Shown here piece by piece: positions 24,410 to 35,913 of a DNA stretch of 64,000 nucleotides (positions are counted from its first letter, which is position 1; every line of letters begins with the position of its first letter). Origin of the DNA: Pyrenopolyporus hunteri (lineage: Eukaryota > Ascomycota > Sordariomycetes > Xylariales > Hypoxylaceae); assembly GCA_902806595.1 (NCBI GenBank), contig CADCXC010000014.1:124001-188000 (forward strand). The letters are read 5' to 3'. The notes under the pieces were generated by a model, which did not search any database, was not told where the DNA came from, and saw only the letters and a list, made by a program, of their open reading frames with translations. The position numbers and the translations under genes were made by a program.

Positions 24410-24982
24410 ATGAAGCAGTCTAGTATATTCGGCACACTGAAGCGACTTCTGAGCTGTGGAGGGCGTGATAAATCAGACGTAAACCGCGATGTTAACCAAG
24501 ACACGATCCCCCCGGCATCGACGCAAGCTCCCCCAGACGTGCCAGAACAGCAGGAGAAACATGGAAAATGCGAGACAGCACCAGTAGCCGGTCCCGGCGA
24601 AAGCTCCCTAGATCATTCACCTTGCGGGGAGCCGAGCCAAGGTAAGGTCTGCTTCGGATGTAACGCGCAAGCTTCTGAGGAGCCGATCAAGCACAAGAAG
24701 CCTTGGTGGCTCTTGAACGAGCTTGATCTTCGGGGGGAATTCGACGATTGCCGAGTCAAGACACAGCGCATCTGCCCCGCGTTCCTCTGGCTGCATAGAC
24801 GTGACAGTCTGGACGAGGAGGCGATTCTGGCTGCGAGGGGCCTCAAGCCTATAAAGATCCACGGAGCACACTCTTCCAAGCCGGCCCAACCCGACGACGA
24901 GAAGGATGGTAACCAGTGTCCTCTTTGTCCTCGTCTCATATGGGGGAAATGCAGAGCGGCCTTGCTAGAGCGGCCAAACTAA
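24410..24982 (+). CDS. Small hypothetical protein with CxxC pairs
   Basis: Single open frame of 190 codons with a reasonable start (AAA ATG AAG). Seen: a short basic N-terminus (GTLKRLLSCGG), a hydrophilic Pro/Asp/Gln-rich linker, one CFGC pair, a folded-looking core with several tryptophans (KPWWLLNELDLRGEFDDC, then ICPAFLWLHRRDSLDEEAI) and a second pair CPLC close to the C-terminus, followed by LIWGKCRAALL. The paired CxxC motifs could bind zinc, but spacing of this kind is not diagnostic. It is divergent from the Cys/His-rich gene at 22685-23785. I recognise no family. A short unspliced frame in a gene-poor context carries some risk of being spurious. Confidence 0.55.
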   Translation: MKQSSIFGTLKRLLSCGGRDKSDVNRDVNQDTIPPASTQAPPDVPEQQEKHGKCETAPVAGPGESSLDHSPCGEPSQGKVCFGCNAQASEEPIKHKKPWWLLNELDLRGEFDDCRVKTQRICPAFLWLHRRDSLDEEAILAARGLKPIKIHGAHSSKPAQPDDEKDGNQCPLCPRLIWGKCRAALLERPN

Positions 24983-25841
24983 CGGAGGGTATCTCCGCAT
25001 AAAGTCTTGAGACTAATGAGGCAGTCCCTTCGTGACTCCACGCCATCCCAAAGCGCCCCAGTCGCGAACCGCGAATCCACCGCGATTACGTAGGTAGAAT
25101 CGTGTAGGATGGTATTGTTATCATTGATCCGATAGCTAGAGGGTATGAGGACGAGAATGGTATTTTCATTCTGTAAGTAACCTCGGTCCCCCCCTTTTGC
25201 CTTCTTTGCCCCTGTCCTGTTTCACTGTTTACCAGAGCCTGAATCACCTCTCATCCTTATCCTTTATCTTGGGTTCTAGTTTATTTGATCTAGGTACCCG
25301 ATCGCAAGTAGAAATATGCCAATTGTTAGAGCAGATAGTTACTGAATTTAAAGAGAATTTCTCGAGGCCCAATGTTGACGTAGCCCGCCGAAGGTGAAGC
25401 CGCCGACGCCCATTGAGAATGTACGTATCCCTAGAGTGGCGGTAGTATTATAAAGGTGGTGGTGGCACCCCTATAGTCTGTCTTTCAGCAAGATGATAGA
25501 TAGGATAGACTGGATCTATGTAGGCTGATTGATAACATGTCGTCATTTTGAATGTTTGCACATAGGTAACACGCAGACGTAACCTATGAAAGCACAATGT
25601 TTCTTCTCAGGATAGGCCAGGGAGACTTGTTGCACCAAAATCAAGCATTTACATAGTTAACTGAGTTCATTGAGTTGTGTAAAATACACCGGCGCCATGC
25701 AAAGTAAAACTCGGAGTCCCAAAGGCATGCCTAATTATCGTACCTTATCCCTTAAAAAGTCCTTACTACGCACAAAGGGCCGTCGGGTTCTTTTTTTCCT
25801 TTCCCTCGCGTTGCTATCTCACCCCCCTTATTTGCTACACC
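24983..25841. other. Convergent intergenic region
   Basis: About 860 bp between two convergent stop codons, probably holding both 3' UTRs. I see no gene. Confidence 0.5.
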
Positions 25842-27758
25842 TTACGACTGCTGTCGCGTGGTGCGCTTGTTGACCTCGGACTTGACGTTCTCGGCGCCGG
25901 TTGTGACAGCCTCAGCAGCCTTGTCCTTGACATCCTTAGCCTTCTCCTTGGCCTCTACACCAGCCTTCTTGACGGCCTCCGGCGCACTTCCTCCCATAGT
26001 GAAGATACCGATGACGGAGCCAATGATGGCGAGAAGGGCAACAATGGCAGCCGGAACCTCAGGAACAAACTTGATGGCCTGAATAGGGTCGTTCGCAGCA
26101 ATGGTCTTGAACAGGTCGAACTTCTCCTTGACGTAGAGGACAGGGTCTTCTAAGAACTTGAGATCCGAGGGGGACTTGGCCGAGTCATCCCTCTTGGGCT
26201 TCTCGGCGTCCTCTAGCGCCTTCTCGACGGGGGACTTCTTGAAGAAAGTCTCCTGAGCGAACTTCTCAGCCTCAGCTTCGGAGTGGCCAATGTAGATGTT
26301 GTCGAAGAGGATGTCGTTCTGCATGGTCCAAAGTTCAAAGCCAATCTATTTCTATATGTCAGTACACTTCCCCATGGGGTCACTCCAGTAGTAACTACTT
26401 ACAGCGCCGATAGGCTCAAGGTTCGCGGGGTGCTTGTCCTCGTAGTAGTTGGGGTTCTTAATCTTGCGAGGAGCCCAGACGCCCTTGTACGCAGGGTTGT
26501 CAATGTACGGCGCAGTCCACTTGCCCTTATAGTCAGGGTTCTTCTTCATAGGCTTGGTCCAAGGGCCGCAGCCGGAGACGTCGGCACACTTGGGGTTGGG
26601 CACGGTGGGGGGGACCCAGTCACCGTCTTCTTCGTCATCCCAGTCCTCGGGCTTCTGGGCCTCGGGGTCGGGAACGGTCAGAGGCTCATCCTCGAGCCAG
26701 TCTTCGGGCTTGGTGGCTTCTTCGTCGACGATCTCGAACGGCGCATCCTCGTCCCAGTCGTCGGGCTTCTTGGCATCGGGGTCAGGAATACGGGCCTCGT
26801 CAACCCAGTCCTCCGGCTTCTTGTCGTTGGGGTCGTCGATCTCCTTGTCGGGGTTGACGGCGGGGGAGAACTGATCAAAGAAGCTGCCGTCTCGGACGAT
26901 GTCGCCGCCTCTCTTGATGGTGAAGGTGTTGTTGGGGCGGACAACCAAGGTGTAGAGCTCGGTAGTCTTCTGGATGGTGGCTTGAGGGGCAGCCATGAGG
27001 TGCTTCTCCTCATACTCGCCAGTCTTGGGGTTCTTGTGGTTGAAAATGAAGTGAACCTTGTTGGTAGCACCGCACTTGTCAGGGCCGAACATGATAACGT
27101 ACGGCGTGGTGTTGCTGAACTCGTCCTGGTGGAGAGACTTGGTGTCCCGGAGGAGCTTCAGGTAAGCGCCACCGCAGTCGAGGCCCTCTAGAAGGCAGAA
27201 GGTTAGAAACAGGACGTGGCGTTGGAATATGGACCGATTGACTTACTCTGCAGTTTGACCTCATACTGGACAACCAACTCCTTGCCCTTGGGATCAATCT
27301 TCTTGGGGAATTTGGCCGAGATGGCGTGGTGGGCAGCGGCGTTCTTGACAACAAGACCTTTGTCGCCCTCCATGCCCTTATACTTGTAGGGCTCTTCGAC
27401 TGCCCACTCGCCAACATAGGCCCATTCCTCCTCTTGGCCCTTGGTGTCCTTCTTGGCATGAGAAGGCTTCCACCGCGACTCCCAGTCATCGGTGAATTGC
27501 TCCAGGAAGGGAGCTTTGAGAGTGGTGGGCTGCAGATCGGAGGATTAGCTAGGATGCATGACGAAAGAGGGGAAAACCGTCGCCAATTGAGCAAATCATG
27601 TAGTTGTTTAATATAATAGGGACATGTGTACTCACAGTGAATGTGGGTATCTCTATGGAGGCAGTGGTAGACGACTCTATGCTGTCAACCTTGGAGGCAT
27701 CGTCAGCGTAGGCGCCGGTGGCCAGGAGGGCGGCGGCGATAGCAGAGTTCAGCTTCAT
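25842..27758 (-). CDS. Calnexin, ER membrane lectin chaperone
   Basis: Four exons, 27758-27636, 27529-27247, 27187-26403 and 26345-25842, give 564 aa; introns are 106, 59 and 57 nt. Seen in order: a signal peptide (MKLNSAIAAALLATGAYA), the lectin domain with YEVKLQKGLDCGGAYLKLL and MFGPDKCG, and the P-domain arm of KPEDWD-type repeats (DPNDKKPEDWVD, DPDAKKPDDWDE, DPEAQKPEDWDD) with matching GxW repeats (GKWTAPYIDNPAYKGVW). These are followed by LEPIGAIGFELWTMQNDILFDNIYIG, one transmembrane helix (about 493-515) and a short Lys-rich cytosolic tail. Calnexin binds monoglucosylated N-glycans and holds unfinished glycoproteins in the ER. A CCAAT/CCACG pair lies 219-228 bp before the start. Length and architecture are normal. 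Confidence 0.98.
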
Positions 27759-29242
27759 GGTGAAGAGCTGGCAAATGGCTGGATGGCCTTGCTTCGCTTT
27801 GCTTTGCTTTGCTTTTACTTTACTGAATTGTCTCTCTGGATCCCTTCTTGTCTTGCACAGAGACACGGAGACAGGATGAGAGTAGCGTTGAGAAAGAACT
27901 CCCAGAGCTCAACGAAAGAAAGAAAAGATGGACTCGGGAAGAAGCAATTGCAGATGTTCGTCGTGAACTTTTAATTATTGGCGTGGACCTTCCGTGCAAA
28001 CGTGGCCTAAAGGCAGTACGTACTTTTTCGGCGGCTCAGCTCCGTCCTCTGATTGGCTAGACGCTCGGGGGCGGGCCACGTACCCAGGTACTTAAGATTG
28101 CGGGGGATAGCTATGGAATCTCTGGGAAACACTGGTCGGTTTCTCCAATCTCCAACGAAGCTACGGTACAACTACGGTAGCTGCATCGATTTCCGGCTGT
28201 GAAGGGGAAGTACCGGCTACATAAGTAGAACCTTCGAAGCTATATGTAAACGGTAAGGTGGTAAGGTAGTATTTTAGGTATTGTCACATAGGTACACTAG
28301 GTACCAAACATATGACCGAAACGTAAGGTATACAATGTGAATCGAGATCCAAAAGCAAACACGGAGACAACCTGGTACATATGGGTATAATATAAGCACC
28401 TAATTAGGTACGATATCTACCTTATGTAACACACGAAAATTGATAGTCTGTTGATAGGTAACACCTAAGTTGGTGAGATCTGTTAACAAGATATCAGCTG
28501 GGATTTAAAGTGTTCCAGCATATACGAACGATAATCGTAGGACGTTGTCGAGTTTCCGATGTACATGTAGGGTTTGCTATAGCGACCCTAATTCCATGCC
28601 CCACGTCCATGTACCTGTCAATGGGGTGGCATCACATTGGCCAATTCACATATATCGAGTTTATAAGTCTACTGTATAAGATTACCTATATTAATAGTGC
28701 AACTTTTTTTCTTTCCTTTAATGAGTAAAAATGAGTAAAGATAAAAAAAAAAACAAAAAAAGCTACAACAGTCATAGCTTCTGAGGAGTAAGCAGTACAT
28801 TAAATGTAGTATAAGAAATTCACCTCATGTAATGCGGCGGAGTACAAGTACATGTACTAATATCTACTAGTGGACATTCTCCAGTTGTGATTGTACGTAT
28901 GTACATCCCGAACTTGCGTGATCGACGGACCTAATACATGCTATAGTAAGTACATGGTAGTAAGTGGAGAAATATTTTTAAGGATTTGTGCCGTGATAAT
29001 TCGACTTTAGCCTCATCAACTTTATTTGCTAATAAGTCAATTGTATTCATTTTTCCGCCAACTTTTTGCTGTACCTATCTCTTCTCGCCTCACCTATCAC
29101 ATACTTGTCACATTCTACTCCGCCTCAAAGAGGCCAGCCTGGCCTAATCTTATTAATCTCCCATACACCCTGGCAACATTCAGCTGCTCGTCACACCTGG
29201 GGCTAAAGGAAGAAAAAGAAAAGAAAAAAGACAGGGGGAAAA
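27759..29242. other. Divergent calnexin/MDE1 intergenic region
   Basis: 1.48 kb with a GCTTT pentamer run right before the calnexin start (about 27790-27815), scattered TAGGTACC motifs and an AT-rich half toward MDE1. I see no gene. Confidence 0.55.
27977..27986 (-). promoter_or_regulatory. Abutting CCACG and CCAAT boxes upstream of calnexin
   Basis: Minus-strand CCACGCCAAT lies 219-228 bp before the calnexin ATG. Both half-sites occur in stress elements of ER chaperone promoters, but the classic spacing (CCAAT-N9-CCACG, or ATTGG-N-CCACG) is not present, so a role in the unfolded protein response is only suggested. Confidence 0.3.
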
Positions 29243-30204
29243 ATGAGTGACGACCATTACATAACCTCGGACGATCCTGATCATCCGGCAAACCTCATTC
29301 CATCCCTCTGTGCTAAGTTCTGGACATTGGGCTGGGTCACAGGTACCGGAGGAGGATGTTCTATTCGCAATGAGTAAGGCTTCAATCTTCTCTTTTATAG
29401 TGATTTATCTGGCTTTGGTTTTGGCATAAAAGTGAATCCGATACGGGATCGCTCATATCCACCTGTTCTTATCACTATCGTTGCGGTACCGAGTAAATAG
29501 AATGTCGTTTTCTCATGCTTTAGCGTTCCAGTGACCTGGTGTACATCGCACCGTCAGGCGTCCAAAAAGAGCTTATGAAGAACACTGATATCTACGTGCT
29601 CGCTCTATCCAAACAGACGGACCTCAAGAACCGTGTCTACTTGCGCTCCCCGCCCTGCGGCAGGCCCTCGCAATGCACACCGCTGTTCCTGGCCGCCTTC
29701 ACTAAGCGGAGAGCCGGCTGTTGTATCCACACGCACTCGCACTGGGCCGTGCTGGTCACCCTACTCCTCGAGGCTCAGGGCCCCGGCAAAGACAAGCTGT
29801 TCGAGATCAACAATATTGAGCAGATCAAGGGCTTCGGCAGGGGTTTCCAGAAGCAGGGCAACCTGGGCTACCATGACACTCTCCGGATCCCCGTGATCGA
29901 GAACACCGCCCACGAGGAAGATCTCACCGAGTTCCTGGAAGAAGCTATGGAACAGCATCCGGACACTTACGCCGTCCTGGTCCGCAGGCACGGCGTCTAC
30001 GTCTGGGGCGATAATGTCCATAAAGCGAAGACCATGTGTGAAAGGTGAGATTCCCCTCCAAACCTAGAAAGCGACTTATCAAGCCTAATCGACGTGACAT
30101 TCAGTCTGGACTATCTTTTTCAATTGGCTGTGGAGATGAAACAGCTTGGTTTGCCATGGCTCAGCGATGTTCCGGTTGTAGTACCTACTTCGCAACGCCA
30201 ATAG
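29243..30204 (+). CDS. MDE1: Methylthioribulose-1-phosphate dehydratase (methionine salvage)
   Basis: Exons 29243-29373, 29532-30044 and 30105-30204 give 247 aa, close to yeast Mde1 (244). The introns are 158 and 60 nt; the joins read SIRN-DDLVYIAPSGVQKE and MCE-SLDYLFQLAVEMKQLG. Reaction: 5-methylthioribulose-1-phosphate to 2,3-diketo-5-methylthiopentyl-1-phosphate, a cytosolic step recycling methylthioadenosine to methionine. Seen: the class II aldolase/adducin fold signature GWVTGTGGGCSIR at the N-terminus, zinc-ligand histidines in CCIHTHSHWAV (H110, H112) and a third in RRHGVYVWGD. The 5' end faces calnexin; the 3' end converges with the GPI protein 300 bp away. Confidence 0.95.
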
Positions 30205-30503
30205 GATTCTAAAGGTTATACATAAATGTAGCGGAGCAATATCTCACAAGCATCTAGAGGCATACACTAGAGGGAAGTTCAATGAATGGTCGTCAACTTA
30301 AAGTTCATATTCGCGTCCTATATTAACGTGACGACGCCTCCAATTAACGCTGACGTCCCAAATATTAATATTTAAGATTTTCCATTAATCCACTCATCGC
30401 GCCTTGGTATATAGAATCATATCCAGTATATAAACTAGGCCTGACCCATTATTATCCATAACATCAGCAACTCGTCTCATTCGGGCTACCCCTTGCATTA
30501 CAT

Positions 30504-31274
30504 TTATAAGGCGAGGAAAGCAGCCAGGAAGGAGAAGAGCCCAATGCCGGAGCCGACAGGGGAGAAGAGCATGTCCGCACCAGCCGAAGAACTGGAGGTT
30601 GTCTCGGCAGCGTTGTCGCCAGAACCGGTGCCAGTTCCAGAGGGTGGGATGGTGGTGGAGAATGAGGTGACGAAGGTAGATCCATCAGAAGTGACAGTCG
30701 ACTCAACCTGCGTGACGGTGGGGGTGGCACTGCCGGAAGCGCTGCCGCTGGTCTGTGTGTTGGGGGTGCCAGTGGTGGAGTAGAAGTACTCGGCGATGCA
30801 TCCGCTCACGCAGTTGGCGAAGGCCTGGTTGTCGGCAGCGGTGCCGTTGCCCTGAGGGCACTCGGCCACACACTGGTTGGTCTGGTTCGCATCGTGGTTG
30901 TTGGGGCTAGGGACAGTGATGCATTGCGCCTTGCAGTCGACATCGCTATCGTCGCCTATTCGTGACGCGGGTCAGATATACTGGTCTTGGAATGAGGGGT
31001 TCCGCGATTGTTCTATATACTTACAAGCATTGATACACGCAAGAATGGCAGCCTGCGCAGAGGTCTGGGCAGGGTCAATGCTGACGGTGCCAGAGGGTGC
31101 CGACGGGGTGGAAACACTTGCGCCGCTGGTGATCGAGTCGACGGAAGACTGAATGGAGGATACAGCAGAGCTAACGGACGACTCGACGGCCGAGACGATG
31201 CTAGACACAGCTGTTTCCGTCTGCGCGCTCGCGGCAGCGGCGAAGAGGCCGGCGACAACTACGGAGTAACGCAT
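30504..31274 (-). CDS. GPI-anchored Ser/Thr-rich protein with four CxxxC motifs
   Basis: Exons 31274-31025 and 30955-30504 (69-nt intron, splitting codon 84) give 233 aa. Seen: a signal peptide (MRYSVVVAGLFAAAASAQ), a Ser/Val-rich spacer, a compact domain with eight cysteines as four CxxxC pairs (C80/84, C91/95, C112/116, C132/136; ACINAC, DCKAQC, QCVAEC, NCVSGC), then a Ser/Thr/Gly-rich stalk and a hydrophobic C-terminal GPI signal (SGIGLFSFLAAFLAL). The spacing does not fit CFEM, which has a CxC pair. I recall similar proteins of unknown function in many ascomycetes. Likely a plasma membrane or wall surface protein; its ligand is unknown. Confidence 0.86.
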
Positions 31275-34200
31275 CTTGAATTCAGGCTTGTTTTTTCTGT
31301 GACGGAGAAGGACAGAGCGAGCGTAGGTGAAGCTGTCAAGCCAGGAATGGGACCTTTTATAAACGAGCGAGTGATGGAGCCTTTGGAGACAACGATCGAA
31401 CGGGGCGAGACAAGGAAAAGAGAACCAAAATAGAGAAGACAGCGGATGATCGTCTATTTAACGGGAAATGAGCGTGAGACGGGTCTCTCCATAGCGCGCC
31501 CCTGGGGAAGCCTGGCAGCAGTTTGGGATCGCCGCTTCGATTTGACCAGGGGGCGCTGTCAAGAAGGCATAGCGCTAAGACCGTCTCCATGCCCTCGTCA
31601 TCAAGCTGTCCAATTTTTCGTGTCGGCTTCGCGTTACCATGCATGACCAGTCGAGGCCACCCAATCCTGGCCTAGCATGGCTATTCGCCTTGGTTGGGTG
31701 AGCCGGGATTCAGGCCGAGCCCAGGGGTGCAGCTAAATTATAATTGCAATACGACCTTCTCTTCATGCTACTGTACATCACCAGAAGGAACCTTCATAAG
31801 AATCCTGATTGTGTCAAGATTCGAATCATCTAAATAGGCGCTATATAGCCGGGTAGGCGTGTTCTGAGGACTTCTAAAAGGATGAGAACGGCAAGGAGTG
31901 AAAGAAGAAGAGAGAGATTATGAGATGATGTGGCTCGGTAACAGCTTGAGAATTCGAGCTATGTTAGCATTGTTATTAATATTGTTGTTGTTGTTGGTAT
32001 TATTGTCTTCCCTAACAAAAATAAGAGAGAAAAAAAATAATAGTCACAGTATATTATTCCCGTGCGGACGTTTGTCTCCTAGAGACCCAGACTACGGACG
32101 GGGCTACTTGCTAGTTTCTGGTATGATCCCACTGGGCATAATCAGGGGGGAGCCTGACCATTGGCTGGTCGTGTGGGGAAGGGAAAAGAAAGGAAAATGG
32201 AAAGGAAATAGGAAAGGAAAAGCGACGATTGACACTGACTGACCGATGACCAGCCCAGATTCATCGTGTTGCGTGTGATAATCATTAACCCTTTTCGAGA
32301 ATTGTCAAATTTTATCTGTCAACCCTACGGAGCGGAGGTCGACCGTACGCACGTGTGTGGGTAATAGAACCAGGGGAGATCTAGCAGATGAAATCTTGTC
32401 TCCATCGCTGGCCAGGCTGGGCAGTATGTTGTAAGTGCGAGATGTTTTGTTGTCATTCCCAGATTCCAATGATGTTATGTTGCAATATGCGTATACCACC
32501 TAGGAAAAACTGAAGACCATAGTAGAAATACATACGTAGAATCCCCGGCTCCGGTATTCATTAGGTAGGTATATAGGTGGTAGTTATGGTTAGAATGACA
32601 CAGCTGCTATGTTCAACGATACGCATAAACAAAGATGCCATGCTGGAATCTTCTATCACATTTCCGCACTTTTCTACCAAGCGTCGCCGACTCCACCGCT
32701 GCCTTAACGGGGCTAACACAGCATCGCGGCCTCGGTCGCCCCCTCAGCGGGTTTGCGTGCTATAGTATGTAGGGGATTATCTTCTGCTAGTACGTTAGGC
32801 CCGGGCGACGCTGCAATTCAACGTCGCTTCGGTAGCGCAGACAAGGTGTGGCAGTGTCCACCACTCAAAGACACTTGGGAGAATACGAGGTGCGGTCCTC
32901 CCAACGCAGCGTACGTCGTCGGCTGTATGTAGGTCTGTACATATAATACTCCAAAGCTGACGTCGTCGAAGCCCACAGCATACATCGTGTTCCAGGAGCC
33001 ATGTGGCGGACATCAGAAGGCCTTCAAGTCTGTATGTTAGGTAGGTAGGTATGTATGTGCTATGTGCGTAGGTATGTAATGTGCCGTAAACAGCCGTAGC
33101 GGTGAATTGCACAGGACAACCGGGCCATCGTTCCAATGTCAGAAGCTTGTTGGTTGGTTTTGTAGTTAGTGGTGTCGCATGTGCTCGCAAGACATCGACA
33201 CATCCAGTGCGCCCACCCAGGTATACAAAATACAATACTACCCAGGTACATACAGGAGGTACAGCGGGTACCTATAGGATTTAAACCGGCGACAGATTTC
33301 AGCGCCTACCTAACTGAGAAGGGCATCGCTTCAGGCAATCTTAGGTAATAGACCAATACTAGTACCACGCCGTATATTTATAGTGAGAAACCATATGATA
33401 GGGCTACTCGCCGAGTTTGCCGTCATCCCTCACTGACTTCCAGTTATTATTAGCCTACGTCCCCCCAACTCAATTTCCCTTATTATTCATTGTAATTAAT
33501 ACCATCACGGCGCATTCGTCCACCTGAGGAACGGGACAATCTCAACATTGTGGCTTAGACTCGACAATGTCTTGCAATTAACAAATAGTCCTCCAAATAG
33601 ATATATTGCTTCGAGCCAATTCCTAACCCAGTAGTGGTGCAACATCTACAAATTACCTACCTCACTCTCTCGGCTCCCTTTGTTCCAACATCGCAATCAT
33701 CCCCTAGTTTATATTTACATGGCAATCTATCTTTTGGTAGATGACCTTTGTCTTCTCGGTCTAGTTACGAATTGACTGAATTCTCTGCCTCACTTCGTAT
33801 CCCTACGAGACTCTCGCCTCATTAAGATACTCGGTTAGGAGAATACCTCAAGTGGTACACACTTGAGATACGCACAAGCAGGGCTGCAGAATGCCCCCCC
33901 GCATGATACTCAGGAACTCTTGTTATGGCAAAGATTAACAAAGATGTAGAGAATCAAGAAATTTAGGTCATCTGCCTCCTAAGGTACAAGGTCCTCCGAC
34001 GTCGGGAAACGTGGTTGAGCAATGCCTATCAACTTGGCTGCTCCAAACCCCCTCGCGGTGATTTGTGCGATTTTATTTACAACTTACGATAGGGCCAAAT
34101 CACATAGGGATCAGTGTGAGTGAGATGAGCTATTTATTTTTCTGCGGTATTTAACGCAAACTCAGTGTCTAGTCGGCCTTGGTGCTGCTCGATTCCATGG

Positions 34201-34423
34201 TGCAGTTTACAGCATCTCTGAGAAGTTGGCGACTACCCTAGGTTCGATGCACAGTTCTCATCTCTTAAAGTCCATAGAGCCGGAAAAGAAAAAGACCGCC
34301 GATGCACGGGTGCTCTAAGCCCCGATACCTATCAATTTACCGTAAAGCACTATGAAGATCGCGCGCGCGCGCGCAACCAGAGAAGCTCCCTTGAGATAAG
34401 GGCGGTTCTTCGTGTAAGTCGGC
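31275..34423. other. 3.1 kb intergenic region
   Basis: 5' flank of the GPI protein and 3' flank of the HAD hydrolase. It contains TAGGTAGG microrepeats (about 32563-32580 and 33035-33060), an 8-bp-arm hairpin CTCAAGTG..CACTTGAG (about 33848-33868) and an alternating CG run (34360-34374). The longest frame (33235-32795 minus) is unconvincing. Confidence 0.5.
34360..34374. repeat. Alternating CG dinucleotide run
   Basis: Fifteen bases of pure CGCGCG alternation, 50 bp after the HAD hydrolase stop codon. Such a run can adopt Z-DNA; no function is implied. Confidence 0.85.
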
Positions 34424-35252
34424 TTACAACGTCTCCTCGATCTTCTTCAGGCACTCTGGGAACTCCTTCCAGTCGTACATGATGACCTTGGCATTGCACT
34501 GCTCAGTCAAAAGCTTAGCCATCTCCTCCATCTTCTCCTTGCCTTCCTCGATACCGTAGACGCCAACGTATCCGATGAGAGGGATGCCTGCGCGCATGGC
34601 GGCGGTGGCGCCGCTCTTGCTGTCCTCGACGGTGACGCATTCCTCGTTCTTGACACCCAGCTGCTTGCAGGCGTAGTTGTAGATAGCCGGATCGGGCTTG
34701 CTGGAAGGCGGGTTCAGACTGGTAGCAGCGCTATAGATGTGCTCGTCGGGGAAATAGTGGTCAATGCCGACCTTCTTCAGACTGGCAACGACACGGGGCT
34801 TGGCTGAGGTGCTGACAACGGACATGGGGTACCCTGCTTGCTTAAGCGCCTCGAGCTGTTCAGGTGCGCCGGGGCAAGGCTGGCACTTCTCGCTCAGCTT
34901 CGCGGTCACGGCACCGAGCTCTCGGTCAACATATGCGTCAACCTCCTCGGGGGTCATGGTGAAATTGTGCTTTTTCTGCAGGCCATTGAGCATGCCACGG
35001 AAATTGTGGCCGACGAAGTCCTCTAGGAGCTGCTCGACAGTGTAGCGCTCTGGCCTGCCCCACTTCTCCAAGACCTCGTTGGTCAGGTCGGTGCAGGCCT
35101 CGAAGGCCAAACGCTCCGACAGACACAGAGTGTTGTCGCAGTCGAGAAGGACGTACTTGACCTATTAACTCGAATTGTTAGAAAAAGAGCAAAGGAAATC
35201 CTATGGACGGAGAGATAAGGTAAACAAAGCCTAGAAAACTTACACGAGGCAT
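34424..35252 (-). CDS. HAD superfamily hydrolase (subfamily IA-like phosphatase)
   Basis: A 9-nt first exon (35252-35244, MPR) is spliced by an 82-nt intron to 35161-34424, giving 248 aa. Without the splice the catalytic motif has no start codon. Seen: motif I D10-C-D12-N-T, an alpha-helical C1-type cap (residues about 20-95), motif II VVSTS (S120), motif III K158 in SSKPDPAIY and motif IV VEDSKSGATAAMRAGIP (E182, D183). This set matches HAD phosphatases of small phosphorylated metabolites (phosphoglycolate, beta-phosphoglucomutase or 2-deoxyglucose-6-phosphate type); the substrate cannot be read from sequence. No signal peptide, so probably cytosolic. It is divergent from EMC5. Confidence 0.92.
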
Positions 35253-35913
35253 GTTGAATGATGCAAGGATTGCAGGTTGAGTCGTGTTGAGTCGTGTTGG
35301 TTTCTTTTGATGGAGTTGGTTTTTCGCAGCGTTTAAAAGGTGTTGATCTTGTAGAGGACGGACTACTGCGACGGGTTACGTAGGTAGGCGAGATCTTTGC
35401 GGGGTGCTTCCCTTCGCGTTGCGGGGTTTTCATTCACAGAGCAGAGCTATGGCACATACTATGTAGGTATTGTACCTGTGTCGCAGTTACCTTGTTCAAA
35501 CTCACGCACTAGGTACCAGAGCCGCTAACGTAGCACTAACAGCAGTACCTACATGTATGTGAATAGAGCTGTGTGGTTAAACGGGGTAAATGCCAGTAGG
35601 ACCGAAAGCTGCCTATCCCCTAGGTAGGAAGGCACTACTTATGGTGCAGATTATCCCGTAATACGGCTTTAGCGCATAACGACCAAATTCTAATGTACCT
35701 GAGGTACCCACTACTCTTATACAGTATGCGAGGTAACAGACTGAATGTGCTGCATAGTTTCCTTGGCAAAGTCACCTAAGCTACGTACATACCACCTCTA
35801 CCTGTAAATGCACAGTGAACAATTAATTAATTGGCTCCAAATCATTCATTGTATACATCATCATCATACTTTCCGCCTCGAAGCTATCAACACCAAGTCG
35901 GACGCCCGAAAGG
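35253..35913. other. Divergent HAD/EMC5 promoter region
   Basis: 660 bp shared 5' flank with a few TAGGTACC motifs (about 35465, 35510, 35620, 35700). No gene. Confidence 0.55.

Noticed and set aside
26283..27191. 302-codon open frame antisense to calnexin, rich in Val, Leu and Gly
   Set aside because: It is the mirror of the biased calnexin coding sequence (Asp/Lys/Pro repeats) and has no independent support.
28040..28085. ATTGG and CCACG boxes as a classic ER-stress element before calnexin
   Set aside because: The spacing is 19 nt and the orientation is wrong for CCAAT-N9-CCACG.
31898..32242. 114-codon frame with a Leu-rich stretch
   Set aside because: The Leu run is encoded by a TTATTGTTG microsatellite and the rest is Lys/Gly-rich noise.
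32795..33235. 146-codon minus-strand open frame
   Set aside because: Part of it is made by TACCTACC repeats (TYIPTYLTY) and nothing else resembles a protein family.
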